A DNA stretch of 64,000 nucleotides from the NCBI RefSeq assembly GCF_900108335.1, contig NZ_FNVT01000010.1, positions 248,001 to 312,000 of the forward strand, given 5' to 3'. Source of the DNA: Nonomuraea solani (GTDB lineage: Bacteria; Actinomycetota; Actinomycetes; Streptosporangiales; Streptosporangiaceae). The translations under genes were made by a program, and so were the position numbers. This document shows positions 57,149 through 64,000 of this stretch, one piece after another (within the stretch, counting starts at the first letter, position 1; each line of letters starts with the position of its first letter). A model generated the notes under the pieces. The model was not told where the DNA came from and did not search any database. It saw only the letters and a program-made list of their open reading frames with translations.

Positions 57149-58396
57149 ATGAGGAAGGTAGCGGCAGCCGGAATCGTGGCCGCCCTGAGCGTCGTGATCG
57201 CCGGGTGCGGTTCGGGTGGCTCGGGCTCGGACAAGAGCACGGTGACCCTCTGGATGTATCCCGTCATCATGGACCAGGCCAAGCACAAGGCCTTCTGGGA
57301 CAAGGCCGAGAAGGACTTCGAGGCCGCGAACCCCGCCATCGACGTCACGATCGACCAGCAGCCCTGGGACGGCCGCCAGGAGAAGGTCACCACCGCGCTG
57401 GCCTCCAGGAAGGGCTTCGACCTGGTCGTTCTCGGCCCCGACCAGATCCCGCAGTACGCCCAGCAGGGCACGCTCGAGCCCGTGGACGACGTGATCGCCG
57501 CCGACAAGGGTGCCTACCTGCCGGGCTCGCTCACCGCGCTCACCGTGGCCGGCAAGCTCTACGGCGTCCCGATCTACCAGACGATCACGGCGCCCATCTA
57601 CAACAAGAGGCTCTTCGCCGACGCCGGCGTCACCAAGGTGCCCGAGACGCTGGCCGAGCTGAAGGAGGCCGCGCCCAAGCTGGCCGCCAAGAAGGTCGCC
57701 GTCCTCGACTACCCGGGCAAGCCCGAGGTCTCGCTCAACCAGAGCTTCTACCCGATCCTGTGGGCCAACGGCGGCTCGGTGTTCTCGCCCGACGGCAAGA
57801 GCGTCACCGTCAACGCGCAGCCGGGCATCGACAGCCTGCAACTCCTGCTCGACCTCAAGACGGCCGGCGGCCTGCCGGAGAACACCGCCAGCAAGGGCAA
57901 CGACATCGAGGGCGGCGCGCTCGCCGGCGGCAAGACCGCGATGTACCACGCGGCCACGGCGCTCATGGCCGACCAGCTCGGCGCCGCCATCGGCGCGGAG
58001 AACGTCGGCATCGGCCTGCCCCTGGAGGGGACGAAGCGGGTCGCGTTCGGCATTCCGGGCGGCCTGGTGCTGGCCAAGCACTCCGAGAACAAGGACGCGG
58101 CCAAGAAGTTCGCCGCGTACGTGGCCTCGCCCGAGGTCGCGGCGCGGCTGGCCCAGGAATCCGGCTTCTTCTCCGCGCGTACCGACGTGACGATCCCCGG
58201 CCAGTCGGCGACGTCCAAGGAGTTCGCCAAGTCGCTGGAGTTCGCCTTCCCGGGTGACGCCCACCCCAAGGCCCGGCAGGTGATGGCGATGATCGCGGCG
58301 CACGTACAGGCGGCGCTGATCGGCAAGGAGGACGCGAGGACGGCCCTCGACGCCGCCGCGAAGGAGGGCAACGAGCTGCTGGCCAACGGCGGCTGA
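57149..58396 (+). CDS. ABC transporter extracellular solute-binding lipoprotein (sugar type)
   Basis: A 415-residue family-1 solute-binding protein. The signal and lipobox MRKVAAAGIVAALSVVIAGC give a lipid-anchored Cys20. Mature features include VTLWMYPVIMDQAKHKAFWD, FEAANPAIDVTIDQQPWDGRQEK and GKLYGVPIYQ, as in carbohydrate-binding members. It would capture the cluster's substrate outside the cell. GAAAGGAAG precedes the ATG. It follows operator 3 and is separated from the permease genes by a strong hairpin, so the binding protein can be made in excess. No ATPase gene is near; actinomycetes often share one (MsiK) made elsewhere. Confidence 0.95.
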   Translation: MRKVAAAGIVAALSVVIAGCGSGGSGSDKSTVTLWMYPVIMDQAKHKAFWDKAEKDFEAANPAIDVTIDQQPWDGRQEKVTTALASRKGFDLVVLGPDQIPQYAQQGTLEPVDDVIAADKGAYLPGSLTALTVAGKLYGVPIYQTITAPIYNKRLFADAGVTKVPETLAELKEAAPKLAAKKVAVLDYPGKPEVSLNQSFYPILWANGGSVFSPDGKSVTVNAQPGIDSLQLLLDLKTAGGLPENTASKGNDIEGGALAGGKTAMYHAATALMADQLGAAIGAENVGIGLPLEGTKRVAFGIPGGLVLAKHSENKDAAKKFAAYVASPEVAARLAQESGFFSARTDVTIPGQSATSKEFAKSLEFAFPGDAHPKARQVMAMIAAHVQAALIGKEDARTALDAAAKEGNELLANGG

Positions 58397-58403
58397 CACG
58401 ATC

Positions 58404-58427
58404 GGGGCCTCCCGCGCGGGAGGCCCC
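58404..58427 (+). terminator. Hairpin between solute-binding protein and permease genes
   Basis: GGGGCCTCCCGC paired with GCGGGAGGCCCC forms a perfect 24-nt palindrome 7 nt after the stop, followed by GTCTT. Likely a partial terminator that lowers permease relative to binding-protein expression. Confidence 0.75.
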
Positions 58428-58452
58428 GTCTTCTGGAAAGGTGTGAACCCCG

Positions 58453-59319
58453 GTGCGTCATCGCCTGCGCGATCCGATCACGGGACTGCTGTTCGTCCTC
58501 CCCATGCTCGTGCTCTTCCTGATCTTCAAGATCTTCCCCACGCTCGGCGCTGCGGGCATGAGCCTGACGAACTGGAACATCGGCGGCGAATGGAGTTTTG
58601 TCGGCGCCGACAACTACACCCGGCTCGTCAACGACGCCAACTTCTGGTCCAGCCTGCGGGTCACCCTGGTGTACTCGGCCATCTACGTGCCGCTGGTCGT
58701 GCTGGTCGCGCTCGGCACGGCGCTGCTGCTCAACTCGATCGTCTTCCTGCGCGGGCTGTTCCGCGGCATCCTCTTCCTGCCGTACGTCACCAGCTTCGTC
58801 TTCGCCGGCCTCATCTGGCGCTGGATCTACGAGTTCGACGGCCTGGTCAACGGCCTGCTGGCCAAGCTCGACGTGGCGCCGGTCGCGTTCATGGAACGAT
58901 CGGAGCTGGTGCTGCCCGCGCTGGCCCTCGTCTCCTGCTGGAAGGGCTTCGGCTACTCGATGCTGATCCTGCTGGCCGGGCTGAAGGCCATCCCCGGCTC
59001 CTACCTGGAGGCGGCCAGGGTCGACGGCGCCAGCGCCTGGCAGCGCTTCCGCTCGATCACGCTGCCCCTGCTCAAGCCCGCCCTCTTCTTCGTCCTGGTG
59101 ATCGAGACGATCGCCTCGTTCCAGGTCTTCGACACGATCTACGTGATGACCGGCGGCGGCCCCGCCAAGGCCAGCTACACCCTCATCTACGGCATCTTCG
59201 AACGCGGCTTCCGGTTCTGGGAGTTCGGCTACGCGGCCACCTGGGGGATGGTGCTCTTCGCCGTCGTGCTGGCCGTCTCGCTGATCCAGCGCCGCTTCGC
59301 CGGCAAGGAGAACACGTGA
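58453..59319 (+). CDS. Sugar ABC transporter permease (MalF/UgpA type)
   Basis: A 288-residue integral membrane protein with six spans. The EAA loop that docks the ATPase reads EAARVDGASAWQRFRSITLPLLKP near residues 190-215. The N-terminal span (LFVLPMLVLFLIFKIFPTLG) and the ending RRFAGKENT fit the family. The start is GTG at 58453 with GGAAAGG upstream. Its stop overlaps the next permease start (GTGA at 59316-59319), so both are translated together. Confidence 0.95.
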   Translation: MRHRLRDPITGLLFVLPMLVLFLIFKIFPTLGAAGMSLTNWNIGGEWSFVGADNYTRLVNDANFWSSLRVTLVYSAIYVPLVVLVALGTALLLNSIVFLRGLFRGILFLPYVTSFVFAGLIWRWIYEFDGLVNGLLAKLDVAPVAFMERSELVLPALALVSCWKGFGYSMLILLAGLKAIPGSYLEAARVDGASAWQRFRSITLPLLKPALFFVLVIETIASFQVFDTIYVMTGGGPAKASYTLIYGIFERGFRFWEFGYAATWGMVLFAVVLAVSLIQRRFAGKENT

Positions 59320-60182
59320 CGCTGACGGCCACGCGCCCCACCGCCGCCAGGACCGGCCGCCCCGCCGCCCCGCGCCGCCCCCGCGGCCGCCGATGGGCGC
59401 TGTACGCGCTGCTCTCGGTCATGTCGCTGCTGACCATGGGCCCGTTCCTCGCCATGATCATCGTGGCGCTCTCGCCCCGGGGCGAGCCGACCGTGCCCGT
59501 GCGCTGGCCCGAGTCGCTGACCTTCGACAACCTCGCGCGAGTGCTGAACGCCTCCGGGTTCGCCGAATGGACGCTCAACTCCTTCGTCTACTCGGCCGTC
59601 TCCGTGGTCGTCATCCTGCTGACCTCGTCGATGGCCGGGTACGCGTTCGCCAAGAAGCGCTTCCCCGGCCGCGACACCATGCTGTGGACGTTCCTCGCCA
59701 CGATGATGGTGCCGTTCCAGGCCACGCTCATCCCGCTGTACGTGCTCGTCTCCGACTTCGGCGGCGCCGACACCTTCTGGGGGCTGATCGTTCCGACGCT
59801 GGCCAACTCGCAGGCGGTCTTCCTGATGCGCCAGTTCATCCTGGGCCTGCCGGACGAGCTGTTCGACGCCGCCAAGGTGGACGGCGCCTCGGAGCTGCGC
59901 GTCTACTGGACGATCGTGGTGCCGCTGACCAAGCCGATCCTGGCCACGCTGGGCGTGTTCGTGTTCCTGTGGCACTGGAACGACTTCCTGTGGCCGCTGG
60001 TGATCTCGCAGAGCGACGCCACCCGTACGCTGACCGTGGGCCTGACGGTGTTGAAGACGGAGGAGCTGCAGTGGGCGACGCTGATGTCCTCCGCCGCGAT
60101 CTCGGCCGTGCCCTGCCTGGTGGTGTTCTTCCTGCTGCAGCGCTACCTGGTCAGCAGCATCGCCATGACCGGGCTGAAGTGA
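59316..60182 (+). CDS. Carbohydrate ABC transporter permease (MalG/UgpE type)
   Basis: A 288-residue partner permease with six spans after a basic, Arg-rich N-terminus of about 27 residues. The EAA-type loop reads FDAAKVDGASELRVYWTIVVPLTKP. The C-terminal LVSSIAMTGLK is typical of the MalG subfamily. The start is GTG at 59316, overlapping the upstream stop. With the preceding permease it forms the channel of the importer; the ATPase is not in the window. The next gene, a DapA-family lyase, starts 44 nt later and is probably in the operon. Confidence 0.95.
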   Translation: MTLTATRPTAARTGRPAAPRRPRGRRWALYALLSVMSLLTMGPFLAMIIVALSPRGEPTVPVRWPESLTFDNLARVLNASGFAEWTLNSFVYSAVSVVVILLTSSMAGYAFAKKRFPGRDTMLWTFLATMMVPFQATLIPLYVLVSDFGGADTFWGLIVPTLANSQAVFLMRQFILGLPDELFDAAKVDGASELRVYWTIVVPLTKPILATLGVFVFLWHWNDFLWPLVISQSDATRTLTVGLTVLKTEELQWATLMSSAAISAVPCLVVFFLLQRYLVSSIAMTGLK

Positions 60183-60226
60183 TCCCCTACGCTTGTCGCC
60201 CGGACCAAACGGTGAGGGGAGCGACG

Positions 60227-61108
60227 ATGAGCACGCCGATCGACGCGCGGGCCGCCCGCCTGCGCGATCGCCTGCGCGGTGCCCTGGTGGCGGCCGCGGC
60301 GACGCCGATGACCCGGTCGGGCGAGGTCGACCTCGACGTCGCGGAGGCGTACTACCGCCGCCTGACCGCCTCGGGCGCGGACGCGCTCGCGGTCCTGGCC
60401 CACACGGGCCGCGGCCCGTTCCTGCCGCCGGACGTCCGCGCCGGCCTGATCACCCGCGCCCGCCGCACGGGCGTCCCGGTCATCGCCGGCATCGGTCCCG
60501 CCGAACCCACTGTGAACGCGCGGGTGGCCGCCGAGCTGGGCGCCGACGGCGTGCTGGTGTTCCCGTCGCCGGGTGACCGGCTGGCCCTGCACGAGGAGGT
60601 CTGGGCGGCCGCCGGGCTGCCGATGATCGCGTTCGACCTGTACACCGACCCCTGCCCGCCCGCCGTGCTCCGCGACATCCTGCGCCACCCCGGCGTCGCC
60701 GGGCTGAAGACCGCCCTGCTGTCCGACGCGATGGGCTGCCAGGAGACGATCGCCCTCACCCGCGCGTCGGACCGCCTGGCCATCACCGGCGAGGACCGCA
60801 TGTTCGGCCCCTCGCTGCTCTGGGGCGCGCAGGCGGCGCTGGTGGGCATCGCGGCCGCCTCGGTGGAGACGACGGCGGCGGTGCTGCGCGCGTTCGAGGA
60901 CGACGACCTGCGCGGGTTCGAGAAGGCGTCCGCGCGCCTGGACCGGCTGGCCGCGGCCACCTTCACGGCCCCCATGGAGGGATACGTCCAGCGCATGGTG
61001 TGGCTGGCCGCCGCCGAGGGCCTGATCCCGGAGCCCCACGCCTTCGACCCGTACGGCCCCGCCCTGCCGGACGGCGAGCGCGCCAGGGTCCTCGCGGCCG
61101 CCCGCTGA
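60227..61108 (+). CDS. Dihydrodipicolinate-synthase (DapA)-family lyase, second copy
   Basis: A 293-residue TIM-barrel enzyme of the DapA family with the normal length. The Schiff-base Lys is K161 in GVAGLKTALLS. The GTTGE-type loop reads AHTGRGP (58-64), and the usual Tyr site reads F136 in MIAFDLYTD, so the conserved Tyr may be Phe, with Tyr139 nearby. It is thus unlikely to be a lysine-pathway DapA and more likely cleaves a keto-deoxy acid or a related compound. GAGGGGAG lies about 6 nt before the ATG. It ends the transporter operon, which suggests it acts on the imported substrate. Confidence 0.88.
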   Translation: MSTPIDARAARLRDRLRGALVAAAATPMTRSGEVDLDVAEAYYRRLTASGADALAVLAHTGRGPFLPPDVRAGLITRARRTGVPVIAGIGPAEPTVNARVAAELGADGVLVFPSPGDRLALHEEVWAAAGLPMIAFDLYTDPCPPAVLRDILRHPGVAGLKTALLSDAMGCQETIALTRASDRLAITGEDRMFGPSLLWGAQAALVGIAAASVETTAAVLRAFEDDDLRGFEKASARLDRLAAATFTAPMEGYVQRMVWLAAAEGLIPEPHAFDPYGPALPDGERARVLAAAR

Positions 61109-61247
61109 AACTTTCACGCGGTACTGCAACTCCCGCCGCCTCCGAGCAGAGCCCCTGACCTGGCCGGACGCCGAACCAGCGGGCCGCGCCGCCGGGTGCG
61201 GCTTCTCGCCCTCCCGCCCCTGTGCTTCACTCGCACGCATTCGAGGA

Positions 61248-61255
61248 AAGCGCTT
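61248..61255. promoter_or_regulatory. LacI-type operator candidate (AAGCGCTT) before the pectate lyase
   Basis: GAAAGCGCTTAC contains the perfect palindrome AAGCGCTT, the common centre of LacI-family operators controlling actinobacterial sugar and CAZyme genes. It lies 25 nt before the TTG start at 61280. Confidence 0.5.
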
Positions 61256-61279
61256 ACCAGCACGAGGGGAGCTCGGCAC

Positions 61280-62563
61280 TTGCTGACAACGACAGCGGCG
61301 GGAAGACGGCGGCGCTCAGGCATCAAGGTGGCCATCGCGCTGGCCGCCGGCCTCCTGGCGACCGGCGGGTTCGTGGCCGCGACCTCCATCCCTGCCTCGG
61401 CCGCCCCGTCCAACGGCGACTACGCGCTGGCCAACGACGGCAGCGGCCTGTGCGCCGCCGTACCGGGGCAGAGCACCGGCGACGGCGTGCAACTCGTCCA
61501 GACCTCCTGCGCCGGCGCGGCCGGGCAGGTCTACACGATCACCGCCTCCGGCGGCGGACACCAGATCAAGGCGCGGCACAGCGGCAAGTGTCTCGGCGTG
61601 CGCGACGCCTCCACCAGCGCCGGCAAGGCGGTCCAGCAGGAGACCTGCACCGGTGCCGCCTCCCAGACCTGGCAGCTCACCGCGTCGGGAGCGAGCTACC
61701 GGGTGGTGAACGGCAACGGCGGCAAGTGCCTCAACGTCAAGGACAACTCCACCGCCGCCAACGCCCCGCTCCAGCAGAACTCCTGCGACTCTGTGGCCAC
61801 CAAGCAGTGGACGCTGCGCCCGGCGGGCGGAGGCACACCGGACCCGACCCCGACCCCGACGCCGACGCCTCCTCCGGGCGGTGGCGGTGACGGCAGCGGC
61901 GCATGGCCGCCGGACACCGGCAGCGTGCACCAGACGACGACCCGCGACGCCGGGACGTTCTTCGACGGCGGCATGAAGCGCTACTACGGCATCGGCGACG
62001 GCGGCCAGGGCGAGAGCCAGGACCCGATGTTCACCGTGGCCAACGGCGGCACGATCCAGAACGTGATCATCGACGCCCCGGCCGGTGACGGCATCCACTG
62101 CGAGGGGTCGTGCACGATCCGCAACGTGTGGTGGAACGACGTCGGTGAGGACGCCGCGACCTTCAAGAGCTCCAGCTCGTCGGCCACCTACCTGGTGGAC
62201 GGCGGCGGCGCCAAGTCCGGCGCGGACAAGGTGTTCCAGCACAACGGCGCCGGCACGGTGACGATCAGGAACTTCCAGGTGCACAGCTCCGGCAAGCTCT
62301 ACCGCGCCTGCGGCAACTGCTCCTCCTCCTACCAGCGCCACGTGGTCATGGACGGCGTCACCGCCCGCTCCACCAAGGTCCTGGCCGGGATCAACTCCAA
62401 CTGGGGCGACACCGCCCGCTTCAGCCGGATCACGGTGTACGGCAGCGCCACCATCTGCGAACGGTACAAGGGCGTCCCGAAGGGCAGCGAGCCCGAGAAG
62501 ATCGGCTCAGGCCCCGACGGCACCCACTGCCGCTATGCGGAGTCCGACATCACCTACCGGTAG
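61280..62563 (+). CDS. Secreted ricin-B lectin plus pectate lyase (PL3-like) protein
   Basis: A 427-residue exported enzyme. The signal peptide (RRRR, then IKVAIALAAGLLATGGFVAA, cut near SAAPS) is followed by a ricin-type lectin domain at about 40-175 with QTW/QXW repeats (QVYTI, SQTWQL, TKQWTL) and GKCLGV, GKCLNV. A Pro-Thr linker (PDPTPTPTPTPPPG) joins it to a PL3-type pectate lyase of about 220 residues (GTFFDGGMKRYYG, NVWWNDVGEDAATFKS, QRHVVMDGVTA). It should cut pectin outside the cell. The frame is open from a GTG at 61196, but the TTG at 61280 with GAGGGGAG 8 nt upstream leaves the operator outside the gene and gives a normal signal. Confidence 0.9.
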   Translation: MLTTTAAGRRRRSGIKVAIALAAGLLATGGFVAATSIPASAAPSNGDYALANDGSGLCAAVPGQSTGDGVQLVQTSCAGAAGQVYTITASGGGHQIKARHSGKCLGVRDASTSAGKAVQQETCTGAASQTWQLTASGASYRVVNGNGGKCLNVKDNSTAANAPLQQNSCDSVATKQWTLRPAGGGTPDPTPTPTPTPPPGGGGDGSGAWPPDTGSVHQTTTRDAGTFFDGGMKRYYGIGDGGQGESQDPMFTVANGGTIQNVIIDAPAGDGIHCEGSCTIRNVWWNDVGEDAATFKSSSSSATYLVDGGGAKSGADKVFQHNGAGTVTIRNFQVHSSGKLYRACGNCSSSYQRHVVMDGVTARSTKVLAGINSNWGDTARFSRITVYGSATICERYKGVPKGSEPEKIGSGPDGTHCRYAESDITYR

Positions 62564-62576
62564 GCGGGCTTCACGA

Positions 62577-62611
62577 CCGGGCTCCCGTCCTCACGAAGGG
62601 CGGGGGCCCGG
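62577..62611. terminator. Terminator hairpin between convergent genes
   Basis: CCGGGCTCCCGTCC pairs with GGGCGGGGGCCCGG (two G-U pairs) around TCACGAA, followed by CCTTTCTC. It lies between the pectate lyase and the beta-propeller gene. Confidence 0.7.
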
Positions 62612-62617
62612 CCTTTC

Positions 62618-64000
62618 TCAGATGGCGATGCGGATGAGGCCGCGGCCCTTGAGGCCGTACAGGGCCCTGCGGGACGGGTCGATGGCGAGGCGGGAGCCGC
62701 CGCCGAACCAGTCGCTCGCCAGCCCGTCCACGAGCTTTCTCGCCGTGAACCGGACCAGGTCGATCGTGTAGACGGCGTCCTCGTCGCTCGTGTAGCCGTG
62801 GAGCCCGGACAGCAGCAGGTCCCCGCCACGGTCGCAGATCTTGACCGTGCGGGTGACCGTGCGCCTGAGCAGGTCGTACTCGAACAGGACGCCGTCGTTC
62901 GTGAGCCCGTACAGGGCCAGGGGCGTGTGCTTGAGGCTCATGACGGCGCTCGCGCCGGGCACCGGCTCGATCTCCCACGTGACCTTGCGCGTGCGCAGGT
63001 CGAAGGCCGCCAGCCGGGCCGCGGGCGTCACCGGCGGCGCGCCGAGTCCTTCCTGGGTGCTGGTGCCCAGGTAGACGGTGCCGAGCAGGGCGGTGAGCGA
63101 GAAGACGGTCTGGCGTTCGACGACCGGGCGGTAGGTGTCGAGCCTGCCGGATCTCGGGTCGTAGACGTCGAGGGCGCCGTTCCGGTGGCCGGGCTCCGGC
63201 TGGGTGGACATGACGATCAGGCCGGTCAGCCTGTCGTGGCACAGGTCCTTGGGCCGGTCCTGGTTGTGGCCGGTGCGCAGCAGCAGCTTCGCCTCGGGGT
63301 CGCCCGCGCGGTGGGAGTAGAGGGCGGCCTGGGTGTAGACGCCCAGGTACGTGGTGTCCTTGACGGTCATGATGGTCTTCGGCTCGCCGGGCACGGCCAG
63401 CCGGGTGACCTTGCCGGTGGCCAGGTCGTGCAGGTCGCAGCCGCCCTTGCCGCCGACGTAGACGATCTTCCCGTCGGAGTGCACCGACATGGGCTCCTCG
63501 GGGGCCGCGGTGAAGCCCTTCTGGACGTGGCTCACGTAGTCGATCGTGCCGGTGGCCGGGTCGTAGATGAAGATCCCGGGGTCCTGGAGGCCGTAGACGC
63601 GCCCCTCGTGCTCCAGGATGCGCACGGTGGCCGCCTCGGGGTAGGGCACGCCGAGCACCTCGTACGTGCCGTCCGCGACGCGGTAGCGGTAGAGCGTCCC
63701 GGTCGGGCGGCCGGCGAAGTAGACCCAGCCGTCGTGGATCAGCACCGAGACGATGTACTTCTCGCCGGGGGCGGTGGCCTTGACGACCTGGTACGCGGCC
63801 GGATTCGCCTTCTCCAGCACGATCAGCTCGGCCAGCGAGTTCATCCCGCCCGCCACGTGGGTGTCGCTGATCGACATGCTGGACACCCAGTCGCGGTCGG
63901 CCACCTCGGCGGGCAGCAGCTCCCGCTTCTCGCCGGTCTTCCTGTCGATCGCGACGAGGTGGGCGTTGGTGCCGACCCCGGCGTAGACGTGGGTGCCGTC
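62618..64000 (-). CDS. Beta-propeller (PQQ/WD-like) protein, C-terminal part (runs off the right edge)
   Basis: At least 460 residues of a repeated beta-propeller protein; the frame stays open to the window end, so the start lies outside. Repeats of about 45-50 residues appear (GWVYFAGRPTGTLYRYRVADGTYEVLG, GRVYGLQDPGIFIYDPATGTIDYV, GKIVYVGGKGGCDLHDLATGKVTRL, GTVYLGTSTQEG, ALYGLTNDGVLFEYDLL). No enzyme residues can be assigned. Proteins of this kind occur near polysaccharide-lyase and sugar-transport genes and may bind or process oligosaccharides; the product is of unknown function. The final gene on the minus strand, it is convergent with the pectate lyase. Confidence 0.78.
   Translation of the reverse strand, partial: DGTHVYAGVGTNAHLVAIDRKTGEKRELLPAEVADRDWVSSMSISDTHVAGGMNSLAELIVLEKANPAAYQVVKATAPGEKYIVSVLIHDGWVYFAGRPTGTLYRYRVADGTYEVLGVPYPEAATVRILEHEGRVYGLQDPGIFIYDPATGTIDYVSHVQKGFTAAPEEPMSVHSDGKIVYVGGKGGCDLHDLATGKVTRLAVPGEPKTIMTVKDTTYLGVYTQAALYSHRAGDPEAKLLLRTGHNQDRPKDLCHDRLTGLIVMSTQPEPGHRNGALDVYDPRSGRLDTYRPVVERQTVFSLTALLGTVYLGTSTQEGLGAPPVTPAARLAAFDLRTRKVTWEIEPVPGASAVMSLKHTPLALYGLTNDGVLFEYDLLRRTVTRTVKICDRGGDLLLSGLHGYTSDEDAVYTIDLVRFTARKLVDGLASDWFGGGSRLAIDPSRRALYGLKGRGLIRIAI

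Noticed and set aside
60190..60220. GGACC-AAA-CGGT before the second DapA-like gene as a fourth operator
   Set aside because: The half-sites are in the reverse order (GACC before CGGT) and do not form the CGGTC-NN-GACCG palindrome.

Overview
The window is very GC-rich (roughly 70% by eye), almost fully coding on both strands, and uses many GTG and a few TTG starts. Several genes begin 6-7 nt after a TANNNT-type -10 box with no ribosome binding site (leaderless layout). Together with a GerW sporulation protein, an RsbW-like ATPase, XRE/MmyB-type and AraC regulators, and sugar ABC transporters without a local ATPase, this points to a sporulating filamentous actinomycete, plausibly Streptosporangiaceae (Nonomuraea-like). 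The genus is inference. No rRNA, tRNA, CRISPR array, transposase or integrase was seen.

Layout. 1-2.75 kb: end of an M20 peptidase, an S58 (P1/DmpA-type) peptidase and an aldehyde dehydrogenase, all overlapping at stop/start codons and closed by a terminator. 2.8-9.4 kb: DUF4142 protein, two SDRs, a GNAT, a secreted protein, a tandem Phd-like protein, DUF1918, and a TetR divergent from a quinone-reductase-like oxidoreductase. 9.5-13.5 kb: one 1337-residue secreted beta-rich protein of unknown function, facing a membrane-anchored alpha/beta hydrolase that lacks its nucleophile. 15.3-20.5 kb: acetylxylan-esterase-like hydrolase, a cysteine-free HesB-like protein, a PCMT-like methyltransferase, a PPOX protein, a DUF4142 lipoprotein and a PRC/DUF2382 protein. 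20.6-22.3 kb: secreted sialidase.

22.5-29.4 kb is the best candidate for an undescribed system: an unknown helical protein, an 80-residue peptide, a VAO-type flavin oxidase, a 14-TM exporter, a flavin monooxygenase and a membrane fatty-acyl desaturase, with RNA hairpins at three of the junctions. 29.4-40.4 kb holds a copper-type CopC group, a nucleotidyltransferase, an aldo/keto reductase, an XRE regulator, a PhyH dioxygenase divergent from an AraC regulator, a pentapeptide-repeat protein, a KhtU/KhtT-like K+/H+ antiporter pair, and a response regulator, an ATPase and a PAS histidine kinase.

40.4-48.7 kb is a central-carbon island: phosphoketolase and acetate kinase (overlapping genes), a divergent IlvD/Edd-type sugar-acid dehydratase, then pgi and zwf. 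48.8-51.4 kb: GerW, LysE, a frameshifted pseudogene and a VIT1-type metal transporter. 51.5-61.1 kb is a second candidate system: Gfo/Idh/MocA oxidoreductase, atypical epimerase, two DapA-family lyases, a DegT aminotransferase, a sugar-type ABC importer and one unusual regulator. Three near-identical palindromes (core CGGTC-NN-GACCG) stand before three of its transcription units, so they very likely form one regulon that imports and breaks down an unidentified sugar or amino-sugar-like compound. 61.2-64 kb: ricin-lectin/pectate-lyase protein and the end of a beta-propeller protein that may act on related plant polysaccharide.
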